Numbered from the stretch's first letter, positions 1 through 7,194 are shown. The stretch: DNA of 9,440 nt from Candidatus Acetothermia bacterium (GCA_003551325.1 PUMK01000264.1:1-9440); one strand, 5' to 3'. The notes: generated by a model not told the origin, from the sequence alone. Program-made: numbers and translations.

Positions 1-64
1 GTCTACACGGCAACCTCGAACTAGCGGGTTTACAGAGCTGGATAAGAATACCGTGGCTCATGAA

Positions 65-96
65 GCGTGGGGCACCGCAGGAGCGGTGCCCCACGC
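65..96 (-). terminator. Perfect 14-bp hairpin, probable terminator
   Basis: Two 14-nt arms (65-78 and 83-96, GCGTGGGGCACCGC and its exact complement) enclose an AGGA tetraloop. The hairpin lies 54 bp beyond the stop codon of the leftward gene ending at 151, so it would fold in that transcript. It could also serve a rightward gene ending before the window. Neither side has a real U-tract (TGTTTCC on plus, TTCATG on minus), so it may act as a transcript-end stabiliser or a factor-assisted terminator. The fold is certain from sequence; the function is inferred. Confidence 0.55.
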
Positions 97-150
97 TGTT
101 TCCTGCGCGAACCGCCGTGCGGGCCAGGCCATCATGGTGCCGGCTGGAAC

Positions 151-999
151 TCAGCCCTCGGTCAGCGTGAAGGTCGCGCACACATGGGCCGGACCCTTCG
201 CTTCTTCGTCGACCTGGCCCTCCGTCGTGAGTGTGGCCTGTAGCGTATAGGTTCCGGGTTCGGGAAGTACCGACGTGTCCATCCGGGCAAAGTACAGCAC
301 ACCGTCTTCGGTGTATGTCTCCTCCCCGATGACCATCAGGAACGCTTGGTCGTCGGACCAGCGCCACACCTCTTCCCCCGCCGCGTCGAACACGGCGAAG
401 TCGTACCGTTGACTGGTCCTGAACGTGAACTGTTGCTCGTAGGCGCTCGTGGTGACAACGATCCCCATAGGCATCGACGCCCCCCACGGGACCTCGTCTA
501 CGGTTGCCAAGAGCACAAGGAGTTCCGGATGATAGGGGTTCACGCACATGGCTTTGCGCTTCTCCTCATCCTCGCCAACGCCGATGAAGAACTCGAGCTC
601 GATGCCTGGTTCGTCCTCGGACTCTGCGGACACTTGGAACGTCCGTTGCCCGATGGTCTTCCGGGTTCGCTCATGGCCCGCGTAGGTCACCGTCACGTCA
701 TACGTGCCGGCGGGCAGTTCGCCGAGCGGTACCTCAAGGCCCCAATCGGTAAGCACGGTGAGGCAGACCTCGCTAGGGTTGGACGTTGCCACGCTGATGT
801 GGTTGCCCAGCCGTATGACTTGCGGGGACTGCGGCACACAAGAGTCCGGCCACGTCCCGGAGAGCAGGAGGCTGATCACGTCCGATGTTGTCGGTGCCTC
901 CGGGTAGACCTCGATCGTTGCGGTTCCGAGCTCGTCGGCTCCCGCCCAGGTGACCGAGAGCAATGCGATTCCCAGTGTCATCATGAGCAGTCTTCGCAT
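151..999 (-). CDS. Secreted protein with C-terminal BsuPI-type domain
   Basis: 282-residue exported protein of unknown specific role. Residues 1-21 form a signal peptide (MRRLLMM, a hydrophobic stretch, then AGA before DE), so the product is probably periplasmic or surface-located. Residues about 27-125 look like an Ig-like beta-sandwich with SGTWPDSC and PAGTYDVTVTY; Cys54 and Cys79 may form a disulfide. Residues about 178-262 (QRYDFAVFDAAGEEVWRWS, then a GTYTLQATL strand) match the BsuPI fold first known from Bacillus intracellular proteinase inhibitor (PF12690). BsuPI-like domains occur widely in secreted proteins, so real protease inhibition is unproven. The start at 999 is chosen over an in-frame ATG at 1017 because GAGGAGGTG (1006-1014) lies just ahead of it and the signal peptide begins there. 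It is separate from the transketolase operon, with a 183-bp gap in which I see no clear terminator or promoter. Confidence 0.85.
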   Translation of the reverse strand: MRRLLMMTLGIALLSVTWAGADELGTATIEVYPEAPTTSDVISLLLSGTWPDSCVPQSPQVIRLGNHISVATSNPSEVCLTVLTDWGLEVPLGELPAGTYDVTVTYAGHERTRKTIGQRTFQVSAESEDEPGIELEFFIGVGEDEEKRKAMCVNPYHPELLVLLATVDEVPWGASMPMGIVVTTSAYEQQFTFRTSQRYDFAVFDAAGEEVWRWSDDQAFLMVIGEETYTEDGVLYFARMDTSVLPEPGTYTLQATLTTEGQVDEEAKGPAHVCATFTLTEG

Positions 1000-1182
1000 T
1001 GTACTCACCTCCTCCACAACCCTAAAGCATGATTTGGACGGACAATGGACGATTTCGGTTCAGACGGACGGTGTGGGGTGCTTGACAGAACCTTCACACG
1101 CATCCTCGTCGGCACCCAGCCTCCGTCTTCCGGTGGTCTGCTTGGCTCCACGTCTCCCGCGTGCTTCCTGGACACGGCCGGA

Positions 1183-2130
1183 CTACCCGCGCATGTTCAT
1201 GGTTTTGCGGGCAGCATCAGCGATGCTCTCCGCCGTAAGGCCATAGTGCGTGAGGAGTTCCTCGGCCGCCCCCGACTGGCCGAACGCATCGCGTACGGCG
1301 ACGCGCACCAGGGGGACCGGCTGATGCTCGGAGAGCACTTCGGCCAACGCCGATCCAAGGCCACCGGCTGCTTGATGCTCCTCGGCAGCCACTGCGCATC
1401 CGCACCTCTGAGCCCAGCCCACCACACCGTCCGCATCAAGAGGCTTGATGGTGGACACGTTGACCACTGCCGCTGAGACGCCTTCTGCGCTCAGCATCTC
1501 CCGTGCCTCAAGTGCCCGGGACACCATCACACCGCATGCGAATAGGACCACGTCAGAACCCTCAGCAAGGGCATCCAGTTTCCCGAACGTGAACGTCGGT
1601 CCTGCGTCGTGCACCACCGGGAATGCGGCCCGTGCTAGGCGCATGTACACGGGCCCGTCGTCGTAGCCCGCCAGGAAGTGGGTGGCCGCCGTGGCCTCGG
1701 GTCCATCGGCCGGCACGATCACACGCATGTTCGGGAGAACACGCATGTTGGCGATGTCCTCGAGCATCTGGTGTGAGGCTCCGTCCTCCCCCACCGTGAG
1801 GCCAGCGTGGGTGGCCACGACACGTACGGGCACCTTTGGGTACGCAATGACCTGGCGCACCTGTTCCCACGCTTTGCCAGTCGCGAACACGGAGAACGTG
1901 GTGGCGAATGGGCGCAAACCGGCCATGGCCATCCCCGCGGCAATCCCCATCATGTTCGCCTCAGCAACACCGATGTTGAAGAAACGCTCCGGGAAGCGTT
2001 TGCCGAACACAGCAGCTTGGGTGGAGCCGCCGAGATCGGCAGTGAGTACCACGATGCGCTCATCGATCGCCCCGGCCTCCGCAAGGGCTGCGCCGAACGC
2101 CTTGCGCGTTGCTTCGGCCTTTGCGCTCAT
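1183..2130 (-). CDS. Transketolase, C-terminal subunit
   Basis: 315 residues carrying the pyrimidine-binding and C-terminal domains of a two-subunit transketolase (EC 2.2.1.1). This thiamine-diphosphate enzyme moves two-carbon ketol units between sugar phosphates in the cytoplasmic non-oxidative pentose phosphate pathway. Visible motifs: TADLGGSTQ near 30-38; [13 protein letters not shown] with Glu57, which should be the glutamate that activates the cofactor aminopyrimidine; the [15 protein letters not shown] loop (His108, His120); and PADGPEA before the C-terminal domain. Length is normal for this half. The start is ATG at 2130, because ATGA overlaps the transaldolase stop and GGAAAGGGG precedes it; an upstream in-frame ATG at 2148 would lie inside transaldolase. 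It must pair with the N-terminal subunit, encoded about 5 kb away on the other strand (7208-8038), an unusual arrangement. DXS-like or pyruvate dehydrogenase-like alternatives fit the motifs less well. Confidence 0.93.
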   Translation of the reverse strand: MSAKAEATRKAFGAALAEAGAIDERIVVLTADLGGSTQAAVFGKRFPERFFNIGVAEANMMGIAAGMAMAGLRPFATTFSVFATGKAWEQVRQVIAYPKVPVRVVATHAGLTVGEDGASHQMLEDIANMRVLPNMRVIVPADGPEATAATHFLAGYDDGPVYMRLARAAFPVVHDAGPTFTFGKLDALAEGSDVVLFACGVMVSRALEAREMLSAEGVSAAVVNVSTIKPLDADGVVGWAQRCGCAVAAEEHQAAGGLGSALAEVLSEHQPVPLVRVAVRDAFGQSGAAEELLTHYGLTAESIADAARKTMNMRG

Positions 2131-2765
2131 GCCTGTACCCCTTTCCAATCCTTGAGGAACTGGTCGATTCCCTCAGTGGTCAGTGGGTGTTCGAACAGCT
2201 GCCGGGCAACCTTGTACGGGACGGTGGCAATGTCCGCCCCCAGTAGCGCTGACTCCACAACATGGCGCACGTGACGCACGCTAGCGACGATGACCTCGGT
2301 CTCGTAGCCGTAGTTTCCGTAGACCTCAAGGATCTCGTCCACGACATCCATCCCATCCCCAGCACGGTCGTCGATCCGTCCCACGAACGGCGACACAAAG
2401 GTGGCCCCGCTCTTGGCAGCCCACAGTGCCTGGGTAGAGGAGAACACCAGCGTCACGTTGGTGGCGATGCCCTCCTGGGACAGTTGCTTCACCGCGTGCA
2501 TTCCGGGAAGCCCCATGGGGATCTTGACCACTACGTTGTTGGCGATCTTGGCCAGCTCTCTGGCCTCACGCACCATCCCCTCCGGTTCGAGGGATAGCAC
2601 CTCGGCCGAGACGGGACCGGGTACGATCCCACAGATCTCCTTGAGGAGTTCGTGGAACGTCCCGCCCTCCTTGGCCACCAGAGACGGGTTGGTGGTGACC
2701 CCGTCGATCATGTCCGCCAGTTCCTTGATCTCCTTCAAGCTCGCCGTGTCCAGGAAGATCTGCAT
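2127..2765 (-). CDS. tal: Transaldolase, short TalC/FSA-type
   Basis: 212-residue TIM-barrel enzyme of the small transaldolase/fructose-6-phosphate aldolase family. It transfers a dihydroxyacetone unit through a Schiff base (EC 2.2.1.2), complementing transketolase in the pentose phosphate pathway. Asp6 (FLDTAS), DGVTTNPSL at 21-29, Glu55 (SAEVL), Lys81 in VVVKIPMG (the Schiff-base lysine), and SPFVGRIDD at 125-133 are all present. E. coli FSA has Gln and Tyr where this protein has Glu55 and Phe127; Glu and Phe are the transaldolase-type residues, so I favour transaldolase over F6P aldolase. The start is ATG at 2765 with AAGGGGG about 6 nt upstream. It is the first gene of a leftward operon; its TGA overlaps the ATG of the transketolase C subunit, which suggests translational coupling. 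Confidence 0.93.
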   Translation of the reverse strand: MQIFLDTASLKEIKELADMIDGVTTNPSLVAKEGGTFHELLKEICGIVPGPVSAEVLSLEPEGMVREARELAKIANNVVVKIPMGLPGMHAVKQLSQEGIATNVTLVFSSTQALWAAKSGATFVSPFVGRIDDRAGDGMDVVDEILEVYGNYGYETEVIVASVRHVRHVVESALLGADIATVPYKVARQLFEHPLTTEGIDQFLKDWKGVQA

Positions 2766-2788
2766 GCTACCCCCTTCGTTGACGACCT

Positions 2789-2816
2789 ATTATAGAACCG
2801 GGGTCAGGTCTTGCAC
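2789..2816 (-). promoter_or_regulatory. Promoter for the transaldolase-transketolase operon
   Basis: On the minus strand a perfect TATAAT -10 box lies at 2794-2789, predicting transcription start near 2782 and a 5' leader of about 17 nt that includes the Shine-Dalgarno site. The -35 element is weak: GTGCAA at 2816-2811 with a 16-bp spacer. That -35 region lies inside the left inverted repeat of the neighbouring 178-bp element, so the element may have replaced the original -35 sequence. The -10 is clear by eye; the -35 is uncertain. Confidence 0.55.
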
Positions 2817-2821
2817 GATCA
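2800..2821 (+). repeat. Left 22-nt terminal inverted repeat
   Basis: Begins GGGGTCAGGTCTTGCA and is the exact reverse complement of 2956-2977. It overlaps the -35 region of the leftward transaldolase promoter. Beyond the 22 perfect positions the two ends remain only loosely similar (CATATCGCCGCC against CACACGCGGCC). Confidence 0.9.
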
Positions 2822-2944
2822 TATCGCCGCCCGATTGCTAAGCTTCACTTCACGTGATCGCTCCACTTCCTGGTATTGTCCGGAGGGAACGGGCTGCGCA
2901 TGTGGTTGTGCACGATGTGACCTCGATGACGTAAGCTCAACGTG

Positions 2945-3625
2945 ATGGCCGCGTGTGATCGTGCAAGACCTGACCCCATAGAGCGGCGTTGCCGCGACGT
3001 GCTCGCTCGGGTACCGGAGCACGTGGAAGTATTGGCCGCAGTGAAAGGGCGGGAGCCGAGTGAAGTCCACGCTGCTGTGCGCGCGGGGATCGTCCACTTG
3101 GGTGGCAACTACGTGCAAGAGGTGGAGGCGATCCGTTCTTCGGTGTCTGAGGTTGTCCAATGGCACATGATCGGAAAGCTCCAGAAGAACAAGGCGCGCA
3201 AGGCGCTTCAGATGTTTGACTGGGTGCAAACAGTGGACTCGGCAGGCTTGGCCGAACGGCTGGATCGGGTCGTTGGGGGCGGTTCGTCGGTGCCCGTACT
3301 CGTTCAAGTCAACATCGGCCGGGAGCCTCAGAAGGCGGGCGTGTTGCCCGAGGACCTGGCCGCTCTCGTCCGACACTTGGCGACGCTCCCCGGGATCGTG
3401 GTGCGCGGACTCATGACCTTGCCGCCGATGCCACAGAATCCCGAAGACTCCCGCCCACACTTCCGTAGGATGCGCCAGCTGTTCGGAGAACTCCAGGCAG
3501 AGGATATTCCTGGTGTACAGCTGGACGTCCTGTCGATGGGGATGAGTGATGATTGGCCGGTGGCGGTGGACGAAGGGGCCACGATGATCCGTCTAGGAAC
3601 GGTTCTGTTCGGTCCTCGTTCCTGA
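2945..3625 (+). CDS. yggS: PLP homeostasis protein, YggS/PLPBP family
   Basis: 226-residue cytoplasmic protein of the YggS/PROSC family. These bind pyridoxal 5'-phosphate on a TIM barrel like that of alanine racemase and help balance vitamin B6 and amino acid pools; no enzymatic reaction is established. LAAVK carries the predicted PLP lysine (Lys34), followed by GGNYVQE (usually GENYVQE), WHMIGKLQKNK, VQVNIG, RGLMTLPP, SMGMSDDW and the phosphate-binding end MIRLGTVLFG. The core is full length. The N-terminus is odd: about the first 11 residues come from the inverted-repeat element, and the family's usual helix begins only at IERRCRDVL. There is no Shine-Dalgarno site. I prefer ATG at 2945, 7 nt after a TAAGCT box (possible leaderless start); GTG at 2942 is the in-frame alternative. 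The gene is divergent from the transaldolase operon. Confidence 0.9.
   Translation: MAACDRARPDPIERRCRDVLARVPEHVEVLAAVKGREPSEVHAAVRAGIVHLGGNYVQEVEAIRSSVSEVVQWHMIGKLQKNKARKALQMFDWVQTVDSAGLAERLDRVVGGGSSVPVLVQVNIGREPQKAGVLPEDLAALVRHLATLPGIVVRGLMTLPPMPQNPEDSRPHFRRMRQLFGELQAEDIPGVQLDVLSMGMSDDWPVAVDEGATMIRLGTVLFGPRS
2956..2977 (-). repeat. Right 22-nt terminal inverted repeat, within yggS
   Basis: Ends TGCAAGACCTGACCCC and is the exact reverse complement of 2800-2821. It lies inside the yggS reading frame, where it encodes roughly residues 5-11 (from Asp5: DRARPDP), so those residues appear to come from the repeat. Confidence 0.9.
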
Positions 3626-3634
3626 CCCCCCTCC

Positions 3635-3663
3635 TTGGCGTCGTCCTACGCGACGCTTATGAT
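3635..3663 (+). promoter_or_regulatory. Promoter for amrS
   Basis: TTGGCG (3635-3640) and TATGAT (3658-3663) are separated by the optimal 17 bp, just downstream of the yggS stop. Initiation about 7 nt after the -10 box would fall near 3670, two bases before the amrS ATG at 3672, predicting a leaderless or nearly leaderless transcript. This fits the poor Shine-Dalgarno there (only GAGAG). Confidence 0.55.
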
Positions 3664-3671
3664 CGAGAGTC

Positions 3672-4697
3672 ATGCACGAGGCCATGCTGTGGGAGCCGGT
3701 AGGGGACGGACGCGTGCACTGCAACCTGTGTGCACACCGTTGTCTGATCAGCGAAGGTGCCAGGGGCATCTGTGCGGTGCGTCTCAACCAGGACGGAAAG
3801 CTTCACACACACGTCTACGGCCGACTGAGCGCCCGCAGTGTGGATCCGATCGAGAAGAAGCCCCTGTACCACTTCCTCCCTGGCGCGGAGTCCCTGTCCA
3901 TCGCCACCGTAGGGTGCAACTTCCACTGCGCACACTGTCAGAACTACCACATGTCCCAGTACCCGCGGGAGCACCGCGGGGCGGTGATGGGCGAACAGGT
4001 GACACCCGACCGGGTCGTACGCCAGGCCAAGGCAGCCGGCGCCGCTGCCATTGCCTATACGTATACGGAACCCACGATCTTCTTCGAGATGGCGTACGAC
4101 ACAGCCGTCCTGGCGCACAAAGAGGGTATCCGCAACGTGTTCGTGTCCAACGGCTACATGACCCGGGAGGCTGCCGAGACGATCATCCCCTACCTCGACG
4201 CGATCAACATCGACCTCAAGACGTTCTCCGAGGAGACCTACCGCAGGCAGTGCGGGGGGAGTCTGCAACCTGTACTCGATACGATCGAGCGCATGGTGGC
4301 CGTCGGCGTGTGGGTCGAGGTGACCACGCTCGTCATCCCCGGCACCAACGACAGCCGCCAGGAGATCGCCTGGATGGCTGAGTTCCTGCGGGGTGTGTCC
4401 CCAGACATTCCGTGGCATTTGGCGCGGTTTGTGCCGGCGTACGAACTCCATGACCGTCCCCCCACGCCGGTCGGTACGTTGCGCGAGGCGCGCAGCGTAG
4501 GGCTCGAGGCCGGTCTTCGGTATGTCTATGTGGGCAACGTCCCCGGCGAAGGAGAGCACACGGTCTGTCCAGAGTGTGGGGCGGTTCTCGTCCGCCGGAA
4601 TGGTTTTCAGGTGGAGGAGTTGCGCCTCGCTGACGGGCACTGTGCGGACTGCGAGGCACCGATTGCGGGTGTGTGGGACGCTGTCCCCGCGCTCTAA
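3672..4697 (+). CDS. amrS: Radical SAM protein AmrS (AmmeMemoRadiSam system)
   Basis: 341-residue radical SAM enzyme related to pyruvate formate-lyase activating enzymes. It is the radical SAM member of the three-part AmmeMemoRadiSam set (with AMMECR1- and MEMO1-like proteins), whose reaction is not settled. It starts with an extra Cys cluster, CNLCAHRC then GICAVR (Cys17, 20, 24, 34). CNFHCAHC at 82-89 is the CxxxCxxC motif for the 4Fe-4S cluster that cleaves S-adenosylmethionine. [11 protein letters not shown] and FVSNGY follow as in PflA-like barrels. The C-terminus has a zinc-ribbon-like pair, CPECG and CADC, ending PIAGVWD. Length is typical. The usual AMMECR1 and MEMO1 partner genes are absent from this window. 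A good promoter sits so close to the ATG that translation may be leaderless. Family assignment is strong; substrate is unknown. Confidence 0.9.
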   Translation: MHEAMLWEPVGDGRVHCNLCAHRCLISEGARGICAVRLNQDGKLHTHVYGRLSARSVDPIEKKPLYHFLPGAESLSIATVGCNFHCAHCQNYHMSQYPREHRGAVMGEQVTPDRVVRQAKAAGAAAIAYTYTEPTIFFEMAYDTAVLAHKEGIRNVFVSNGYMTREAAETIIPYLDAINIDLKTFSEETYRRQCGGSLQPVLDTIERMVAVGVWVEVTTLVIPGTNDSRQEIAWMAEFLRGVSPDIPWHLARFVPAYELHDRPPTPVGTLREARSVGLEAGLRYVYVGNVPGEGEHTVCPECGAVLVRRNGFQVEELRLADGHCADCEAPIAGVWDAVPAL

Positions 4698-4720
4698 CCG
4701 CGCTTACGCTATCCGAGCCT

Positions 4721-5764
4721 ATGGGTGTTGCGATCGGTCTTGAGATCCATGTACAGCTCGCTACCCGGAGCAAGCTCTTCTGCGGATGCAGGGCCGACTA
4801 CTTCGGCGCCCCGCCCAACAGCCTAACCTGCCCTGTGTGCCTGGCCCATCCTGGGACGCTCCCCGTGCTTAACCGTCGGGCCGTTGAGCTGGCGCTGCGC
4901 GTGGCGGTGGCGCTGGGTGCCGCGATTCCTCCCATCTCAGCCTTCGACCGCAAGAACTACTTCTACCCCGACCTTCCCAAGGGCTACCAGATCACCCAGC
5001 AGGAACGCCCTTGGCGCGTGGGGGCAGCTTCTCCTTCTTGGTTCCCCAAGGCGCGTCGTCCGTGCGCATTGCCCGGCTTCACCTTGAGGAAGATGCAGGG
5101 AAACGCATCCATGCGCAAGAGCATACGCTGATCGATCTCAACCGAGCCGGACCTCCCCTCTCTTGCCATCCCGCAAGAACTGCTGTCGCTCATCGAGAGG
5201 GAGCTCCCCGAAGTTCCCCGGGTGCGCTTGGCCCGCTGGGTCCACGATTTCGGGGTGACCGAAGACGAGGCCTACGCGCTGATCGCGGAACCGGAGCGTG
5301 CTGCGTACTTCGAGGCTGTGGCTGCTGCCTGCACCGACCCACGCGAGGCAGCACACTGGATACTTACTGAGCTTCTGCGCTACTGGAGCGACACAGTGCC
5401 TCCCCTATCTCCCGGCGACCTGGCTCGGTTGATCGAAGCGGTGCACCGGAGGGATGTCACCCGGGCGACCGCCAAGCAGATCCTCAAGGTCGTGATCACG
5501 CTGGACGCGGACCTCGACACATGCCTTCACGCCTCCGATCGGAGTTTGCTTCGTGACGAACCGGCGCTTAGGGCGTTGGCACAGGAGGTGTTGACCGCCC
5601 ATCCGCAGGCGGTCTCCGACTACCGAGCGGGTAGGACCCAGGTCTTGGGGTTTCTTGTGGGCCAGGGGATGCTGCGCTCGGAGGGTCGCGCTGACGCCCG
5701 CCGTCTCGGGGAACTCCTTCTCAGACTCCTCTCGGACGCACCCCCTCCGCCATCGCCCCCGTAG
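4721..5764 (+). pseudogene. gatB: Broken gatB (Asp/Glu-tRNA amidotransferase subunit B)
   Basis: GatB is the subunit of GatCAB that activates and amidates misacylated Glu-tRNA(Gln) and Asp-tRNA(Asn). Three pieces are visible. Piece 1 (4721-5010) starts [13 protein letters not shown], has the zinc cysteines CGC and CPVC, and reaches [23 protein letters not shown]. Piece 2 is in the -1 register from 5011, with [14 protein letters not shown] and LIDLNRAG ending near 5151. Piece 3, back in the first frame from 5144, runs EPDLPSLAIPQELL and then the whole tail domain to SDAPPPPSPP. One base is missing near 5009-5011. About 125-130 codons that normally lie between DLNRAG and YFPEPDL, including much of the catalytic core, are gone. 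The first frame reads nonsense after 5010 and stops at 5131. An open frame from GTG 5222 to 5764 could still yield a GatB tail (YqeY-like) fragment. An assembly error is possible but would not readily explain two separate lesions. Confidence 0.9.
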
Positions 5765-5804
5765 ATGTGCGTCATCCCCGCTCCCCCGCCTTGCAGGCCC
5801 TTGG

Positions 5805-5813
5805 TGGTATAGT
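5805..5813 (+). promoter_or_regulatory. Extended -10 promoter for the WD40 lipoprotein
   Basis: TGG followed by TATAGT (5808-5813) gives a TGn extended -10 element, 35 bp before the ATG at 5849. No good -35 lies at 16-18 bp; TTGCAG at 5791 is too close. Predicted start is near 5820, leaving a leader that contains the strong Shine-Dalgarno AAGGAGGGG. Confidence 0.45.
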
Positions 5814-5848
5814 GGTGTGAGGGAACGTGCGACAAGGAGGGGTTACCG

Positions 5849-7114
5849 ATGCGACGGGTAGCGATGGTGATGGGCGTTGGCGTCATGGGGCTGGCGGTTG
5901 CCCTTCTGCTAGGAGGGTGTGCGAGGACGGTTGAGCGGCCCACGGCCACGATGAAGGCCAGTCCAGTCTCCGGGATCACACCGCTCACGGTGAGGTTCGA
6001 TGCCTATGGATCCGATGTGGGGACGGGCCGCACCATTGTCTCGTTCCGTTGGGAGTTCGGAGACGGTTCCTCGCCCAAGGAAGGTGTGGCTGTGCAGCAC
6101 ACGTATGCGCTTCCCTCCGGAGTGGATCGCCGAACCTACACGGCACGGCTCACGGTTACCGATGACGGGGGAGGCCAGGACACAGCCACGTCGCAGATCA
6201 CCGTGGTTCGTTCCCTTCCCGAAGCGCAGGAGCTGATCGAGCACATGAGTGCCGTGCGCGATGTTGCCTTCAGCCCGGACGGGGCGTTCCTTGCCACAAG
6301 CGGCGACGACGCACGTACCGCGCTGTGGGCAAGGCCGGGCTTCCTGAGGGAACGGGTGTTGACCGGACACTATTACGGGGTCCTGGCGACAGCGTTCAGC
6401 CCCGACGGGTCCACCGTGGCCACGGGTTCGTGGGACAACGCCATCAAGCTGTGGAACGTGGTGACGGGCAGTGAATTGCGCACGATTGTCGGACACACGC
6501 GCGAGGTTCACGGCCTTGCCTTCAGCCCCGACGGAGCTTTCCTCGCCTCTGTGTGTGCCTCCGGTGGGGACAACATCCGCCTGTGGCGGGTGGCCACCGG
6601 CGAGCCCTTGCACAAGTTCGTGGGGCATCCTTATGGTGTGACCTCCGTCGTGTTCAGCCCCGACGGGGGTCGACTGCTCACCGGGTCGCAAGACCGGACG
6701 GTGAAGCTGTGGAACGTGGCCACCGGTGACACAGTGCGCACGTTGCGTGGGCACGAAGGCGTCGTGTGGGGAGTTGCGTTCAGCCCCGACGGGAAGTTCG
6801 TGGCCAGCGCTTCGGCCGATGGCGCCGTCCGCGTATGGGAGGCGGACACAGGGGATCTCGTCCACAGCTTGCACGGGCACCAGGGCCCAGTAATGGACGT
6901 GGCGTTCAGGGCTGACAGCCGCACCCTGGCCAGCGCGGGGCAGGACGGGACCGGTCGGCTGTGGGATGCGGCACTGGGGCGCTCCATCTCCACACTCAAG
7001 GAACACACGGGGTGGGTGCACGCCGTGGACTTCAGTCCTGACGGTGACTACGTGGCCTCCGGTGGTGCCGATACCCGGGTCTACGTGTGGGATGTCTCCT
7101 CCATCGTGTGGTAG
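5849..7114 (+). CDS. Lipoprotein with PKD domain and seven-bladed WD40 propeller
   Basis: 421-residue predicted lipoprotein. A signal peptide ends in LLLGGC with Cys24 as the likely lipidated residue, so the product is probably anchored in a membrane and faces outward. Residues about 31-120 form a PKD domain with the diagnostic WEFGDG (69-74). From about residue 130 to the end there are seven WD40 repeats, each with a version of VxxVAFSPDGxxLASGSxDxxVxLWD, enough for one closed beta-propeller. Such proteins are usually binding scaffolds; no catalytic motif is visible and the partner is unknown. Blade 3 carries a 2-residue insert (CASGG region) and blade 6 has lost the SPDG motif (RADS). The start is set by AAGGAGGGG (5834-5842). 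It follows the gatB remnant and precedes the transketolase N subunit, with separate promoters suggested for each. Confidence 0.9.
   Translation: MRRVAMVMGVGVMGLAVALLLGGCARTVERPTATMKASPVSGITPLTVRFDAYGSDVGTGRTIVSFRWEFGDGSSPKEGVAVQHTYALPSGVDRRTYTARLTVTDDGGGQDTATSQITVVRSLPEAQELIEHMSAVRDVAFSPDGAFLATSGDDARTALWARPGFLRERVLTGHYYGVLATAFSPDGSTVATGSWDNAIKLWNVVTGSELRTIVGHTREVHGLAFSPDGAFLASVCASGGDNIRLWRVATGEPLHKFVGHPYGVTSVVFSPDGGRLLTGSQDRTVKLWNVATGDTVRTLRGHEGVVWGVAFSPDGKFVASASADGAVRVWEADTGDLVHSLHGHQGPVMDVAFRADSRTLASAGQDGTGRLWDAALGRSISTLKEHTGWVHAVDFSPDGDYVASGGADTRVYVWDVSSIVW
6269..7044 (+). repeat. 126-bp periodic repeat encoding the WD40 blades
   Basis: The 14-mer TTCAGCCCCGACGG or a near copy starts at 6269, 6395, 6521, 6653, 6779, 6905 (degenerate) and 7031. 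Spacings are 126, 126, 132, 126, 126 and 126 bp. Four copies are identical at the nucleotide level, more than the protein motif FSPDG requires, which suggests recent internal duplication or gene conversion among blades. Confidence 0.85.
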
Positions 7115-7179
7115 CGTCCGGGTGGAGCGACCTATCCCTTGACCATGCGCCAGTGTCCCGGTGCCTCACTGCTCTTGTG

Positions 7180-7185
7180 TACAAT
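7180..7185 (+). promoter_or_regulatory. -10 box of transketolase N-subunit promoter
   Basis: TACAAT lies 22 bp before the GTG start at 7208, predicting transcription start near 7192 and a short leader containing AAAGGGGG. I see no acceptable -35 at normal spacing; TTGACC at 7139 is too far upstream. Confidence 0.4.
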
Positions 7186-7194
7186 GGGCGAACG

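Larger units (their letters stand above)
2800..2977. mobile_element. MITE-like element between divergent genes
   Basis: A 178-bp segment bounded by perfect 22-nt inverted repeats, with 134 bp between them and no convincing coding capacity. The termini begin GGGGTCAGGTCTTGCA. From memory, ends of this kind occur beside REP-associated (IS200-like, Y1) transposase genes, but I cannot search here. The pentamer ATAGA occurs at 2792-2796 and 2978-2982, just outside the two ends, and could be a target duplication, although the left copy is separated from the repeat by ACC. The segment fills the divergent spacer and extends into the 5' end of yggS. A non-autonomous element or a solo remnant best explains it; a pair of operator sites is the alternative. 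Confidence 0.55.

Noticed and set aside
1..24. Possible C-terminal end of a plus-strand gene (VYTATSN then stop)
   Set aside because: Seven codons are too few to support a gene; noted only because the hairpin at 65-96 could terminate it.
346..1032. Long plus-strand open frame opposite the BsuPI-domain gene
   Set aside because: Its Arg/His-rich translation has no domain-like pattern; the minus-strand frame has a signal peptide, ideal ribosome site and recognisable fold.
2819..3460. Minus-strand open frame spanning the inverted-repeat element and yggS, considered as a transposase remnant
   Set aside because: Most of it is antisense to yggS, and the part within the element shows no Y1 transposase motif I can recognise.
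3621..3629. CCTGACCCC at the yggS stop codon, matching the last 9 nt of the right inverted repeat
   Set aside because: Only 9 nt match and a copy by chance in 9.4 kb is quite possible; no other trace of an element end.
3657..4640. 327-residue minus-strand open frame opposite amrS
   Set aside because: GC-rich antisense shadow; the plus strand encodes a complete radical SAM protein with all cysteines in place.
5009..5013. Programmed ribosomal frameshift as an explanation for the first gatB lesion
   Set aside because: No clear slippery heptamer or stimulatory structure is seen, and the missing core further along means the product would be defective anyway.
5909..7021. 370-residue minus-strand open frame opposite the WD40 gene
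   Set aside because: It mirrors the 126-bp repeat of the WD40 blades and has no ribosome site or plausible fold of its own.
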